A program made the translations under genes and the position numbers. DNA of 64,000 nt from Alphaproteobacteria bacterium (lineage in GTDB: Bacteria > Pseudomonadota > Alphaproteobacteria > Micropepsales > Micropepsaceae): assembly GCA_024236055.1 (NCBI GenBank), contig JACKLF010000007.1:62001-126000 (forward strand). The letters are read 5' to 3'. Shown piece after piece: positions 33,132 to 40,127 of the stretch (the first letter of the stretch is position 1; each line of letters opens with the position of its first letter). The notes beneath the pieces are model-generated. The model ran no database searches and was not told the DNA's origin. It was given only the letters and a program-made list of their open reading frames with translations.

Positions 33132-34705
33132 CGGTTCTGGCGCGCGCCGGTGCCTGGGTGCGGAACCTGTCCGGCTGTCGCCGGCTGGGCTTTGCCTTTG
33201 GCTGCGGTGTGGTGTCGGCGACCGGCTTTGCGCCGCTGGGCTTTTTCCCGGCGCTGCTGGCAGGCTATGGCGCGCTGGTGCTGCTCCTGGATGGCGCTGA
33301 CGGGGGCCCGCACCCCCTGCGCGCCGCCGCCGCCATCGGCTGGGCCTTTCTGTTCGGTCAGTTCCTGCTGGGGCTTTACTGGATCGGCTATGCCTTCATG
33401 GTCGATCCGTCGGCGCATCTTTGGCAGATGCCCTTTGCGCTGCTGGGTCTGACGGCGGGGCTGGGCCTGTTCGGCGCGCTGGCGGGCTTGCTGTCGATGT
33501 ATTTCTGGCAGGACGGTCCGGCGCGCATTTTCATCACTGCCGCCTTCTTTGCCCTTTGCGAATATCTGCGCGGCCATGTGCTGACAGGCTTTCCCTGGAA
33601 TCTGGCCGGCTATGGCTGGGGCGCGGTGCCGGCGGTGCTGCAAGGCGCCAGCCTGTTTGGCGTTTATGGCCTGTCTTTCCTGACCATCCTGCTGGGCGCT
33701 TCGCTGGCCGAGCTGCTGTGCGGGCGCTGGCGGCTGTCCGCCGCGATGGCGCTGGCCTTTGCGGGCCTGTTCGGCTTTGGCGTGTACCGGCTGAACGCCA
33801 CACCCGCCGATGACACCAGGGGTGTGGTCGTGCGGCTGGTGCAACCGGATGTGCCGCAGCGTGAGAAATATGTTCGCAAGCTGATGATGCGCAACTGGGA
33901 CTGGCTTGTGGAGTTGAGCGCGCGCCCCGGTGACAAGGCGCTGGGCCGCCCCGATGTGATCGTCTGGCCCGAGGCGGCCACCGGCTTTCCGGTGGCCAAT
34001 GCGCCCGGCGCGCTGGACCAGATCGCGCTGTTCACCGGACGCGGCCAGACGCTGATCACCGGATCCGAACGCGTCGCGCAAGACGCGCAGGGGTTGTCCT
34101 ACTACAACAGTCTCTACCTGTTCGGGCGCTACGGTGCGCTGCCGCTGGTCTATGACAAATTCCATCTGGTGCCGTTCGGCGAATATGTGCCCTTCGCCAA
34201 ACTTTTGGGACAGATCGGCATTACCAAGCTCACGCAAGGCCCGTCGGGTTTTTCGGCGGGCGATCATCCCCATCTGCTGGCGGTGCCCGGTGCGCCGCCG
34301 GTATCACCGCTTATTTGCTATGAGGTGATCTTTCCCGGCGCGGTTGTCGATACAAGCGCGCCGCGGCCTGGCTGGATGGTCAATGTCACCGACGATTCCT
34401 GGTTCGGTCCCTGGGCTGGTCCGCGCCAGCATCTTCTGATCGCGCGCGTGCGCGCGATCGAGGAAGGCCTGCCCATCGCACGCGCCGCCAACACCGGCAT
34501 CAGCGCCATGATCGACCCTTACGGGCGCATTGTCCGGCAGCTTTCCTTGGGTCAAAGAGGCGTGGTCGATGCCCGCCTGCCCGCCGCGCTGGCCCCCACG
34601 CTGTATGCACGTTTCGGAGACTTGTGGTTTTTCCTGCTTATGGTTAGCGCCGCTTTTGCCGCGTTTCTTCTGGCGCGCGTGCCGGTTCGGCTTGGCGCGG
34701 CGTGA
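33128..34705 (+). CDS. lnt: Apolipoprotein N-acyltransferase Lnt
   Basis: 525 aa integral membrane enzyme that adds the third acyl chain to lipoproteins. About seven hydrophobic segments occupy residues 15-225, followed by the periplasmic carbon-nitrogen hydrolase domain with the catalytic triad Glu (VWPEAATGFP), Lys (YDKFHLVPFGEY) and Cys (LICYEVIFPG), and a final hydrophobic helix at the C-terminus. The lipoproteins predicted at 46904 and 49933 (lipobox LAGC) are possible substrates. It is the last gene of the ATGA-coupled run, with a 64-bp gap to the next gene. Confidence 0.96.
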   Translation: MTVLARAGAWVRNLSGCRRLGFAFGCGVVSATGFAPLGFFPALLAGYGALVLLLDGADGGPHPLRAAAAIGWAFLFGQFLLGLYWIGYAFMVDPSAHLWQMPFALLGLTAGLGLFGALAGLLSMYFWQDGPARIFITAAFFALCEYLRGHVLTGFPWNLAGYGWGAVPAVLQGASLFGVYGLSFLTILLGASLAELLCGRWRLSAAMALAFAGLFGFGVYRLNATPADDTRGVVVRLVQPDVPQREKYVRKLMMRNWDWLVELSARPGDKALGRPDVIVWPEAATGFPVANAPGALDQIALFTGRGQTLITGSERVAQDAQGLSYYNSLYLFGRYGALPLVYDKFHLVPFGEYVPFAKLLGQIGITKLTQGPSGFSAGDHPHLLAVPGAPPVSPLICYEVIFPGAVVDTSAPRPGWMVNVTDDSWFGPWAGPRQHLLIARVRAIEEGLPIARAANTGISAMIDPYGRIVRQLSLGQRGVVDARLPAALAPTLYARFGDLWFFLLMVSAAFAAFLLARVPVRLGAA

Positions 34706-34769
34706 AATTTCTGTTCTGTTCCGCCCCTGTTGAAGGTAAGTTCCCTGTCGCGAACAGAACTGTGCGATC

Positions 34770-35183
34770 GTGCCCAAAAAGCAAGCCAATCCCATCGACG
34801 TTCAGGTCGGCAACCGTGTGCGCATCCGGCGCATGCTGATTGGCATGAGTCAGGAACGGCTGGGCGATCTGCTCGGCCTGACCTTCCAGCAGGTCCAGAA
34901 ATACGAAAAAGGCGTCAACCGCATCGGCGCGGGCCGCCTGTTCGAAGTGGCGCGCATCCTCAATGTGCCGATCGATTTCTTCTATGAGGGCGTGGAAGGC
35001 CAGCTTGCCGGCCAGCCCGGCATGGCCGAACCGGAATCGGCGCCGCCGGTGATGGAGTTCGTCTCCTCCGGCGAAGGGCTGCAGCTTTCGCTGGCCTTCA
35101 TGAAGATCAAGGACGCCAAGGTCCGCAAGCGCGTGCTGGACCTGGTCAAGTCGCTCGCCGAAGAAGAAGAGCAGAAGACCTAG
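34770..35183 (+). CDS. XRE family helix-turn-helix regulator
   Basis: 137 aa from GTG 34770. The HTH domain occupies about residues 10-70 (VGNRVRIRRMLIGMSQERLGDLLGLTFQQVQKYEKGVNRIGAGRL, read as helix-turn-helix with the DLLGLTFQQV recognition part), followed by VARILNVPIDFFYEG. The C-terminal half has a helix with FVSSGEGLQLSLAFMKIKD. This regulator is widely found next to lnt in alphaproteobacteria, and relatives act in stress or cell-cycle control. Its target is unknown. Its stop codon overlaps that of hisE on the other strand. Confidence 0.92.
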   Translation: MPKKQANPIDVQVGNRVRIRRMLIGMSQERLGDLLGLTFQQVQKYEKGVNRIGAGRLFEVARILNVPIDFFYEGVEGQLAGQPGMAEPESAPPVMEFVSSGEGLQLSLAFMKIKDAKVRKRVLDLVKSLAEEEEQKT

Positions 35184-35500
35184 AGCCCGCTCTTGCGCGA
35201 GGCTTTCTCCTGCAGGCCGGACTGGGCCTGGCGCGCTTCCAGCACCTTGTAGACATCCTCGGGCGTGATGCCTGCCGCCGCCCACACCACCGCCAGGTGA
35301 TACAGCACGTCCGCCGATTCCGAAGCCAGCGCCGCCTTGTCCTGCTGGATGGCCGCGATCACCGTTTCCACCGCTTCCTCGCCGAATTTCTTGGCGCATT
35401 TCTCCATCCCCTTGGCCAGCAGGCTGGCGGTATAGGACTGGGCGGGATCGGCATCCTTGCGGGCGGCGATGGTGGCGAACAGGCGGTCAAGGCCGGACAT
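35180..35500 (-). CDS. hisE: Phosphoribosyl-ATP diphosphatase HisE
   Basis: 106 aa. The family residues are complete: KKFGEEAVETVIAAIQQDKAALASESADVLYHLAVVWAAAGI carries the acidic ExxE...ExxD metal-binding pattern of MazG-like all-alpha pyrophosphatases. It performs the second step of histidine synthesis. The gene is not beside other his genes here; hisF lies 16 kb away at 51431. It is convergent with, and one base into, the XRE gene stop. Confidence 0.95.
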   Translation of the reverse strand: MSGLDRLFATIAARKDADPAQSYTASLLAKGMEKCAKKFGEEAVETVIAAIQQDKAALASESADVLYHLAVVWAAAGITPEDVYKVLEARQAQSGLQEKASRKSGL

Positions 35501-35560
35501 GGCGGGTCACTCTTGTTGAACGGCGGCAGGCTAGCGGTTCAGGGCGGCGCTTTCCAGCGA

Positions 35561-36382
35561 TCACACTGCGATGCGGGCGCGGATGTCGGCAGGGGTCTTG
35601 CCCATGTCGCGCAGGGCTTTGAGGGTAATGGTGGTGTCGCGCTTGGAGAATTTGCGCCCATCCCTGTCCAGCACCAGCCGGTGATGGGCATATTGCGGCT
35701 CAGGCAGGCCCAGAAGCGCCTGCAAAAGCCGCTGCACCGGGGTGGCGGCCAGAAGATCCTCGCCCCGCGTCACCAGGGTCACATTCTGGGCGGCGTCGTC
35801 GACCACCACGCTGAGGTGATAGGAAGTGGGCATGTCCTTGCGCGCGATCACCACATCGCCGCCCGGTGCCGGATCGGCGTCGCGTGGCTGGCCCTGCTCC
35901 AGGAAGGTCAGCGGTCCTGTCAGCGCCAGCGCCTTTTGCACGTCCAGCCGGATGGCATAAGCCTCGCCCGCCGCGATGCGCGCCTGGCGCACATTGGCAG
36001 ACAGCGCGCGGCAGGTGCCCGGATAGACTTGCGCGTCGTCCCCGGCATGGGGCGCATCCCCGGCGCGGGCGATCTCGCGCGCAATGTCGGCGCGTGTGCA
36101 GAAACAGGGATAGGTGACACCCTGCTGCGAAAGCTGGTCCAGCGCGGCGCGATAGGCGTCCAGGCGGCGGGACTGGCGCATCACCGGTTCGTCCCAGGAC
36201 AGGCCCAGCCATTTCAGGTCCAGGAAAATCGCCTCGATGAAAGTCTCGCGCGACCGGCTGGCGTCGATATCCTCGATCCGCAGCAGAAAGTCATCGCCCG
36301 CCTGATAGGCGGTGATCGCGGCAAAGGCATGGCCCAGATGCAGCAGGCCTGTCGGCGACGGCGCGAAGCGGGTTACAATCAT
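35561..36382 (-). CDS. gluQ: Glutamyl-Q tRNA(Asp) synthetase
   Basis: 273 aa from ATG 36382; the frame is open far upstream but only antisense to the esterase gene. The class I motif appears as FAPSPTGLLHLGHAFAAI, with LLRIEDIDASRSR next. The zinc-type cysteines are in YPCFCTRADI and YPGTCRAL, and the KMSKS-like loop is GRKFSKRDTTITL. The anticodon-binding domain of GluRS is missing, as in all GluQ enzymes, which attach glutamate to queuosine in tRNA-Asp. It diverges from the esterase gene 30 bp away. Confidence 0.95.
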   Translation of the reverse strand: MIVTRFAPSPTGLLHLGHAFAAITAYQAGDDFLLRIEDIDASRSRETFIEAIFLDLKWLGLSWDEPVMRQSRRLDAYRAALDQLSQQGVTYPCFCTRADIAREIARAGDAPHAGDDAQVYPGTCRALSANVRQARIAAGEAYAIRLDVQKALALTGPLTFLEQGQPRDADPAPGGDVVIARKDMPTSYHLSVVVDDAAQNVTLVTRGEDLLAATPVQRLLQALLGLPEPQYAHHRLVLDRDGRKFSKRDTTITLKALRDMGKTPADIRARIAV

Positions 36383-36412
36383 CGCCGCAAATCCTAACTG
36401 ATCCCGCAGCTT

Positions 36413-37114
36413 ATGACCCAGCAGACTTTGAGCGGCCCCACACTGGCGCCCGCGCGCGGCACCGCCAGCCATCTGGTGGTGATGGTCCATGGCTATGGCG
36501 CCGACGGGCAGGACCTGATCGGGTTGGCCGATCACTGGCGCCAGATGCTGCCAAGCGTGGCCTTTTGCGCCCCCAATGCGCCATCCCGCGTGCCGGGCGG
36601 GCCGGGCTATCAATGGTTTCCCATCACCCGCATCGACCCGCATGAGATGAAAAAGGGTGTGGAGACGGCAGGCCCGGCGCTGGATGCCTTTCTGGATGCG
36701 GAGCTGGAACGGCTGGGCCTGTCGCCCGACCGCCTGGCGCTGGTGGGATTTTCGCAAGGCACGATGCTGTCGCTGCATGTGGGGCTGCGCCGCAAGGTGC
36801 CGCCCGCCGCCATCGTGGGTTTTTCCGGCCTGCTGGCCGGGCCGGTGCCGGCATCCGGCGATGATGGGGCGAAAATCCCGCCCATCCTCCTGACTCATGG
36901 CGACAGCGACAGCGTCATTCCGCCCCAGGCCATGTTCCAGGCCGCCGGTCAGCTTGGCCTGGCCGGGGCGGCGGTGCAGTGGCACCTGGCGCCGGGAATG
37001 GGCCACGGCATTGATCCGCAAGGCCTGATGATGGCCGGGCTTTTCCTGAACCAGGCCCTTGGCGGGCTGCTGGCGCGCAGCGGCGAAACCCGCTGCATCT
37101 ACAAACTGTCATAG
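36413..37114 (+). CDS. Phospholipase/carboxylesterase family hydrolase
   Basis: 233 aa alpha/beta hydrolase. The oxyanion loop region is VVMVHGYGADGQDL, the nucleophile elbow GFSQGTM, the acid is in LTHGDSDSVIPP, and the catalytic His in APGMGHGIDPQGL, as in the bacterial YpfH/Est2 (COG0400) enzymes. It is soluble and cytosolic, with no signal peptide. The substrate is probably a short-chain ester or lysophospholipid. Just past the stop is a GCGAATC/GATTCGC hairpin (37114-37132) that might slow or end transcription. Confidence 0.9.
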   Translation: MTQQTLSGPTLAPARGTASHLVVMVHGYGADGQDLIGLADHWRQMLPSVAFCAPNAPSRVPGGPGYQWFPITRIDPHEMKKGVETAGPALDAFLDAELERLGLSPDRLALVGFSQGTMLSLHVGLRRKVPPAAIVGFSGLLAGPVPASGDDGAKIPPILLTHGDSDSVIPPQAMFQAAGQLGLAGAAVQWHLAPGMGHGIDPQGLMMAGLFLNQALGGLLARSGETRCIYKLS

Positions 37115-37192
37115 CGAATCGGCTAGATTCGCGGCGTGGGATAGCGCAGATTTCGCCCACGAAAGGAGACCGGTCTTCAAAAGGTTTCTTCC

Positions 37193-37753
37193 GTGCTAGC
37201 CGCCGCCGTCACAGCCGGCAATTGCCCCGCCCTGGTGCTCAACGCGGATTACCGCCCGTTGAGCTACTATCCGCTCTCGCTCTGGTCCTGGCAGGACACG
37301 ATCAAGGCGGTGTTCCTGGAGCGGGTCACGATCCTGGAGGAATATGACCGGGTGGTGCGTTCGGCGCGCTTTGAGATGCGCCTGCCCTCGGTGGTGTCGC
37401 TGAAGACCTATATCAAGCCGTCGCGCCGCCCTGCCTTCACCCGCTTCAATGTTTTCCTGCGCGACCAGTTCGAATGCCAGTATTGCGGCGATCCCAACGA
37501 CCTGACCTTCGATCACGTCATTCCGCGCTCACGCGGCGGGCGCACCACCTGGGAAAATGTCGTCACCGCCTGCAGCCCCTGCAACCTGACCAAGGCGGCG
37601 CGTATGCCCGCCCAGGCGCGGATGCATCCGCGCATCCGCCCGCACCAGCCCACGGTGATGGAATTGCGCGAGCATGGGCGCAAGTTTCCGCCGAATTATC
37701 TGCACGAATCCTGGGCGGACTATCTGTACTGGGATTCCGAACTCGAGCCGTGA
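37193..37753 (+). CDS. HNH endonuclease family protein
   Basis: 186 aa from GTG 37193 (AAGG eight bases upstream). The N-terminal half contains LVLNADYRPLSYYPLSLWSWQDTIKAVF, a block typical of a chromosomal HNH family conserved in alphaproteobacteria. The nuclease part has FECQYCGDPNDLTFDHVIPRSRGGRTTWENVVTACSPCN, with two Cys-X2-Cys zinc pairs around the DH...N active site. Relatives are host genes, not intron or phage enzymes; a role in DNA repair or defence is guessed. It is followed by a palindromic repeat cluster. Confidence 0.9.
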   Translation: MLAAAVTAGNCPALVLNADYRPLSYYPLSLWSWQDTIKAVFLERVTILEEYDRVVRSARFEMRLPSVVSLKTYIKPSRRPAFTRFNVFLRDQFECQYCGDPNDLTFDHVIPRSRGGRTTWENVVTACSPCNLTKAARMPAQARMHPRIRPHQPTVMELREHGRKFPPNYLHESWADYLYWDSELEP

Positions 37754-37880
37754 GCCGCGGCGCGCGAAGCGCGTGAGCAGGTCCAGTGGACCTGCGAGAG
37801 CGGCGAACGCCGCGAGCCCAAGCGAGCGGCAGGCGCGGAAACCCTGCGCCGCAAAATCCCCGTGGCTCTGTGAGCAGGGT
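37754..37880. repeat. Multi-hairpin mosaic repeat
   Basis: A run of short palindromes in a gene-free stretch: GCGCGCGAAGCGCGT, CAGGTCCAGTGGACCTG, GCGGCGAACGCCGC and GGCGCGGAAACCCTGCGCC. It ends with GCCGCAAAATC, which also occurs in the repeat at 60.95 kb. No frame looks coding. It is distinct from the CTCCCCCTTT family. Confidence 0.6.
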
Positions 37881-37884
37881 AAAT

Positions 37885-38439
37885 CTAGATTCTTTCCGAC
37901 AGCCGGATCGCCATGCGGCAGCCCGCCTTGATCGTCTCGCTGAGCAGGCGATAGCCGGGGGCCTGCTCGGCGCCGTTTTCCAGCGCGGTGTCGCGGTGCT
38001 CAATTTCCTCGGCACGGAATTTTTCCACCGTCTGCGTCAGCGCCGGATCGCTGTCGCCCAACTGGGCGATCTGGCCGGCATAATGTTCGTCGATCACCTC
38101 TTCGACCGCCGCGGTGCAGGCATAGGCGGCCTTTTCGCCCATCGCCGCCGTCACCGCGCCCAGCGCGAAACCGGCGATGCGCCACACCGGCTCCAGCGCC
38201 GTGGGGCGCACGCGCCGTTCGTTGACCAGCGCGTCAAAGGCCTTCAGATGCGCCTGCTCCTGCTGGGCCATGTGCTCGATGGTCGCCACGCTGGCGGCGG
38301 CGCCGGGGCGGCGGCGCAGCACCGCAAGCTGGCCTTCATAGATGCGCACCGCGCCATATTCGCCGGCATGATCGACCCGGATCATGGATTCGGTATCGGC
38401 GCCCGTGCCGGGCGATGCGGGTCTTTTCTTGCGGCTCAT
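37885..38439 (-). CDS. coq7: Coq7/demethoxyubiquinone hydroxylase family protein
   Basis: 184 aa di-iron protein. Ligands appear in IRVDHAGEYGAVRIYEGQ, EHMAQQEQAHLKAFD, AVEEVIDEHYAGQ and KFRAEEIEHRDTALEN, giving the duplicated ExxH pattern. It carries out the 5-demethoxyubiquinol hydroxylation late in ubiquinone synthesis, at the inner membrane. It overlaps dsbB by ATGA; dsbB uses ubiquinone as electron acceptor, so the pairing makes functional sense. Confidence 0.94.
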   Translation of the reverse strand: MSRKKRPASPGTGADTESMIRVDHAGEYGAVRIYEGQLAVLRRRPGAAASVATIEHMAQQEQAHLKAFDALVNERRVRPTALEPVWRIAGFALGAVTAAMGEKAAYACTAAVEEVIDEHYAGQIAQLGDSDPALTQTVEKFRAEEIEHRDTALENGAEQAPGYRLLSETIKAGCRMAIRLSERI

Positions 38440-39020
38440 TTCTTCACCAGCAGGACGGCGCCCAGCGCGGCTGCGCCAAGCGAGAAGATCGCATTATAGG
38501 CCGCCAGCGAGAGGCCGAACAGCGACCAGGTGACGGCATTGCAGCTGACCTCGGGCGGCGGGGCGCCCGAGCCCAGTGTATAGCGCAGGCCCGTGCAGGC
38601 GCTGGGGCCCGGCAGCAGGTTGATCTGCATCCCGGTCTGGTAAAGACCGATCAGGCCCGACACCGCGACCAGCGCCACCACAGCAATCGCGGCCGCGTGG
38701 CGGTTGGGCGCCAGCGCCAGAAGCGCGGCGATCAGCATCGCACCCGCGCCGGTATAGGGCGCGACGGCCCATTGTCCCGAAACGGCGATGCCCGCCACCG
38801 TGACCACAAGAATGGTGGCTGCGCTCCAGGCATAAGCGTGGCGCTTGCCCATCTGTATACCGGCAAGCCCGATGATGGCGGCGGCAATATGCGGCCAGCG
38901 CTGCCAGTGGCACATCTCGCAGGGTGCAAGATGGCCGATATACTGAAAGCCCAAAGCACCCAGCACCAGCGCAAGCGCCACGGTGCCCAGTGCCATTGCA
39001 ATCCTGTCATCACCAATCAT
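38436..39020 (-). CDS. Disulfide bond formation protein DsbB family
   Basis: 194 aa from ATG 39020. Several hydrophobic helices are visible. The first periplasmic redox pair is HLAPCEMCHWQRWPH (CxxC); the second pair is in the loop SACTGLRYTLG...PEVSCNAV. It reoxidises a DsbA-type thiol oxidase and passes electrons to quinone. No dsbA is in the window. The upstream extension of the frame is antisense to the DUF45 gene and is rejected. It shares an ATGA overlap with coq7 downstream. Confidence 0.92.
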   Translation of the reverse strand: MIGDDRIAMALGTVALALVLGALGFQYIGHLAPCEMCHWQRWPHIAAAIIGLAGIQMGKRHAYAWSAATILVVTVAGIAVSGQWAVAPYTGAGAMLIAALLALAPNRHAAAIAVVALVAVSGLIGLYQTGMQINLLPGPSACTGLRYTLGSGAPPPEVSCNAVTWSLFGLSLAAYNAIFSLGAAALGAVLLVKK

Positions 39021-39151
39021 GGCAGAGAAATATCTTCCGCTGGGCGGGCTGCGCGCGGTACAAGTAGCATGTCTGCGCCGCGACATGGAATGCCCCATCG
39101 CCCTGTCCGGCCGGATGCGAAAGACCCCGATACCCCAACCCCCCGCGTGCC

Positions 39152-39898
39152 GTGTCATTGTTGTTTAGGAAGAAGGCGTCTCCCAAGCCCGTGCGCCGTG
39201 AGCTGCTGAAGATCGACGGACGTTTGCTGGAGGTGAAGGTGCGCCACAATCCGCGCGCGCGCCGCATGATCGTCAAGGTCAATCCCGCGACCGGCGAAGT
39301 CTCCGTCACCGTGCCCACGCGGCGCGGCCTGGATTCCGCGCTGGAGTTTGCGCGCCGCGAACATGACTGGATCGCCCGCCAGCTTGCGATCACGCCGGGG
39401 CCGGTGACGATCGCGCCCGGCGCCAGCCTGCCTTTCCGGGGCGAAATGCACCAGGTGCGCAGCGCCGCGCGCGGGCCCGCCCCGGTGTGGCGCGAGGACG
39501 GCGTGATCTGGGTGCGCGGCCAGGCCGCGCATGGTCCGCGCCGGGTGCTGGATTTCCTCAAGCGCGAGGCGCGCGCGATTTTCGAGACCCGTGCGCTGGC
39601 CCATGCCGAAGTGCTGGGGGTCAAGCCGTCGCGCATCACCGTGCGCGACACCGCCAGCCGCTGGGGCTCCTGTTCCTCGGCGCGCTCGCTGTCCTTTTCC
39701 TGGCGGCTGATCCTGGCGCCGGATTTCGTGCTGGATTATGTGGTCGCCCATGAGATCGCCCATCTGCGCGAGATGAATCACGGCCCGCGCTTCTGGGCGC
39801 ATGTGCGCAAGCTGATGCCGCAGATGGACGAGGCGCAGGACTGGCTGAAAACCCATGGCCGCGAATTGCAGCGCTATGTGGTGGCGGCCAGCAATTAG
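39152..39898 (+). CDS. DUF45 (YgjP-like) M48-type metallopeptidase
   Basis: 248 aa from GTG 39152. The N-terminal half is a beta-rich segment with RRMIVKVNPATGEVSVTVPTRRG. The catalytic part has RWGSCSSARSLSFSWRLILAP and the zinc helix VVAHEIAHLREMNHGPRFW (HExxH), the defining pair of the YgjP/DUF45 family. It is soluble and cytosolic with no signal peptide; no substrate is known. Two tandem copies of the double-hairpin repeat follow its stop. Confidence 0.92.
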   Translation: MSLLFRKKASPKPVRRELLKIDGRLLEVKVRHNPRARRMIVKVNPATGEVSVTVPTRRGLDSALEFARREHDWIARQLAITPGPVTIAPGASLPFRGEMHQVRSAARGPAPVWREDGVIWVRGQAAHGPRRVLDFLKREARAIFETRALAHAEVLGVKPSRITVRDTASRWGSCSSARSLSFSWRLILAPDFVLDYVVAHEIAHLREMNHGPRFWAHVRKLMPQMDEAQDWLKTHGRELQRYVVAASN

Positions 39899-39918
39899 CT
39901 GAAACAGGCACGAACCCC

Positions 39919-40005
39919 CCTCCCCCTTTTGGGCGAAGCCCATAAAGGGGGAGATGTCGCAACGATGGGTCGGCAGAGCCGACCGAGTTGCGACAGAGGA
40001 GGGTT
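39919..40005 (+). repeat. Double-hairpin palindromic element, copy 3
   Basis: CTCCCCCTTTT-GGGCGAAGCCC-ATAAAGGGGGAG forms the first hairpin. The second has TGTCGCAAC/GTTGCGACA arms (39955-39963, 39986-39994) enclosing GGTCGGC/GCCGACC. The end is AGAGGAGGGTT. The first copy of a tandem pair between the DUF45 gene and the convergent PBP gene. Confidence 0.85.
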
Positions 40006-40024
40006 AGGAATTCCAGAGGCTCTG

Positions 40025-40114
40025 CTCCCCCTTCGGCGCGTAAGCGCCCGGAAGGGGGAGGTGGCGCAACGATGGGTCCGCCTTTGGCGGACCGAGTTGC
40101 GCCGGAGGGGGTTC
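40025..40114 (+). repeat. Double-hairpin palindromic element, copy 4
   Basis: CTCCCCCTTC-GGCGCGTAAGCGCC-GGAAGGGGGAG, with compensating changes (TTC against GAA) that keep the stem. Then GGCGCAAC/GTTGCGCC arms enclosing GGTCCGCC/GGCGGACC, ending CGGAGGGGGTTC. The paired substitutions relative to copy 3 indicate the folded shape is maintained. Confidence 0.85.
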
Positions 40115-40127
40115 AGACAAAAAAGAT

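Noticed and set aside
37111..37192. tRNA or other structured RNA in the gap before HNH
   Set aside because: It contains a short GCGAATC/GATTCGC hairpin but no cloverleaf and no T-loop sequence.
37193..37753. HNH gene as homing endonuclease or phage gene
   Set aside because: The N-terminal block is that of a chromosomal family common in alphaproteobacteria, and no intron, intein or phage genes are nearby.
39919..40114. CRISPR array from the tandem pair of palindromic elements
   Set aside because: Only two copies, imperfect and of different sequence in the arms, with no unique spacers of equal size and no cas genes.
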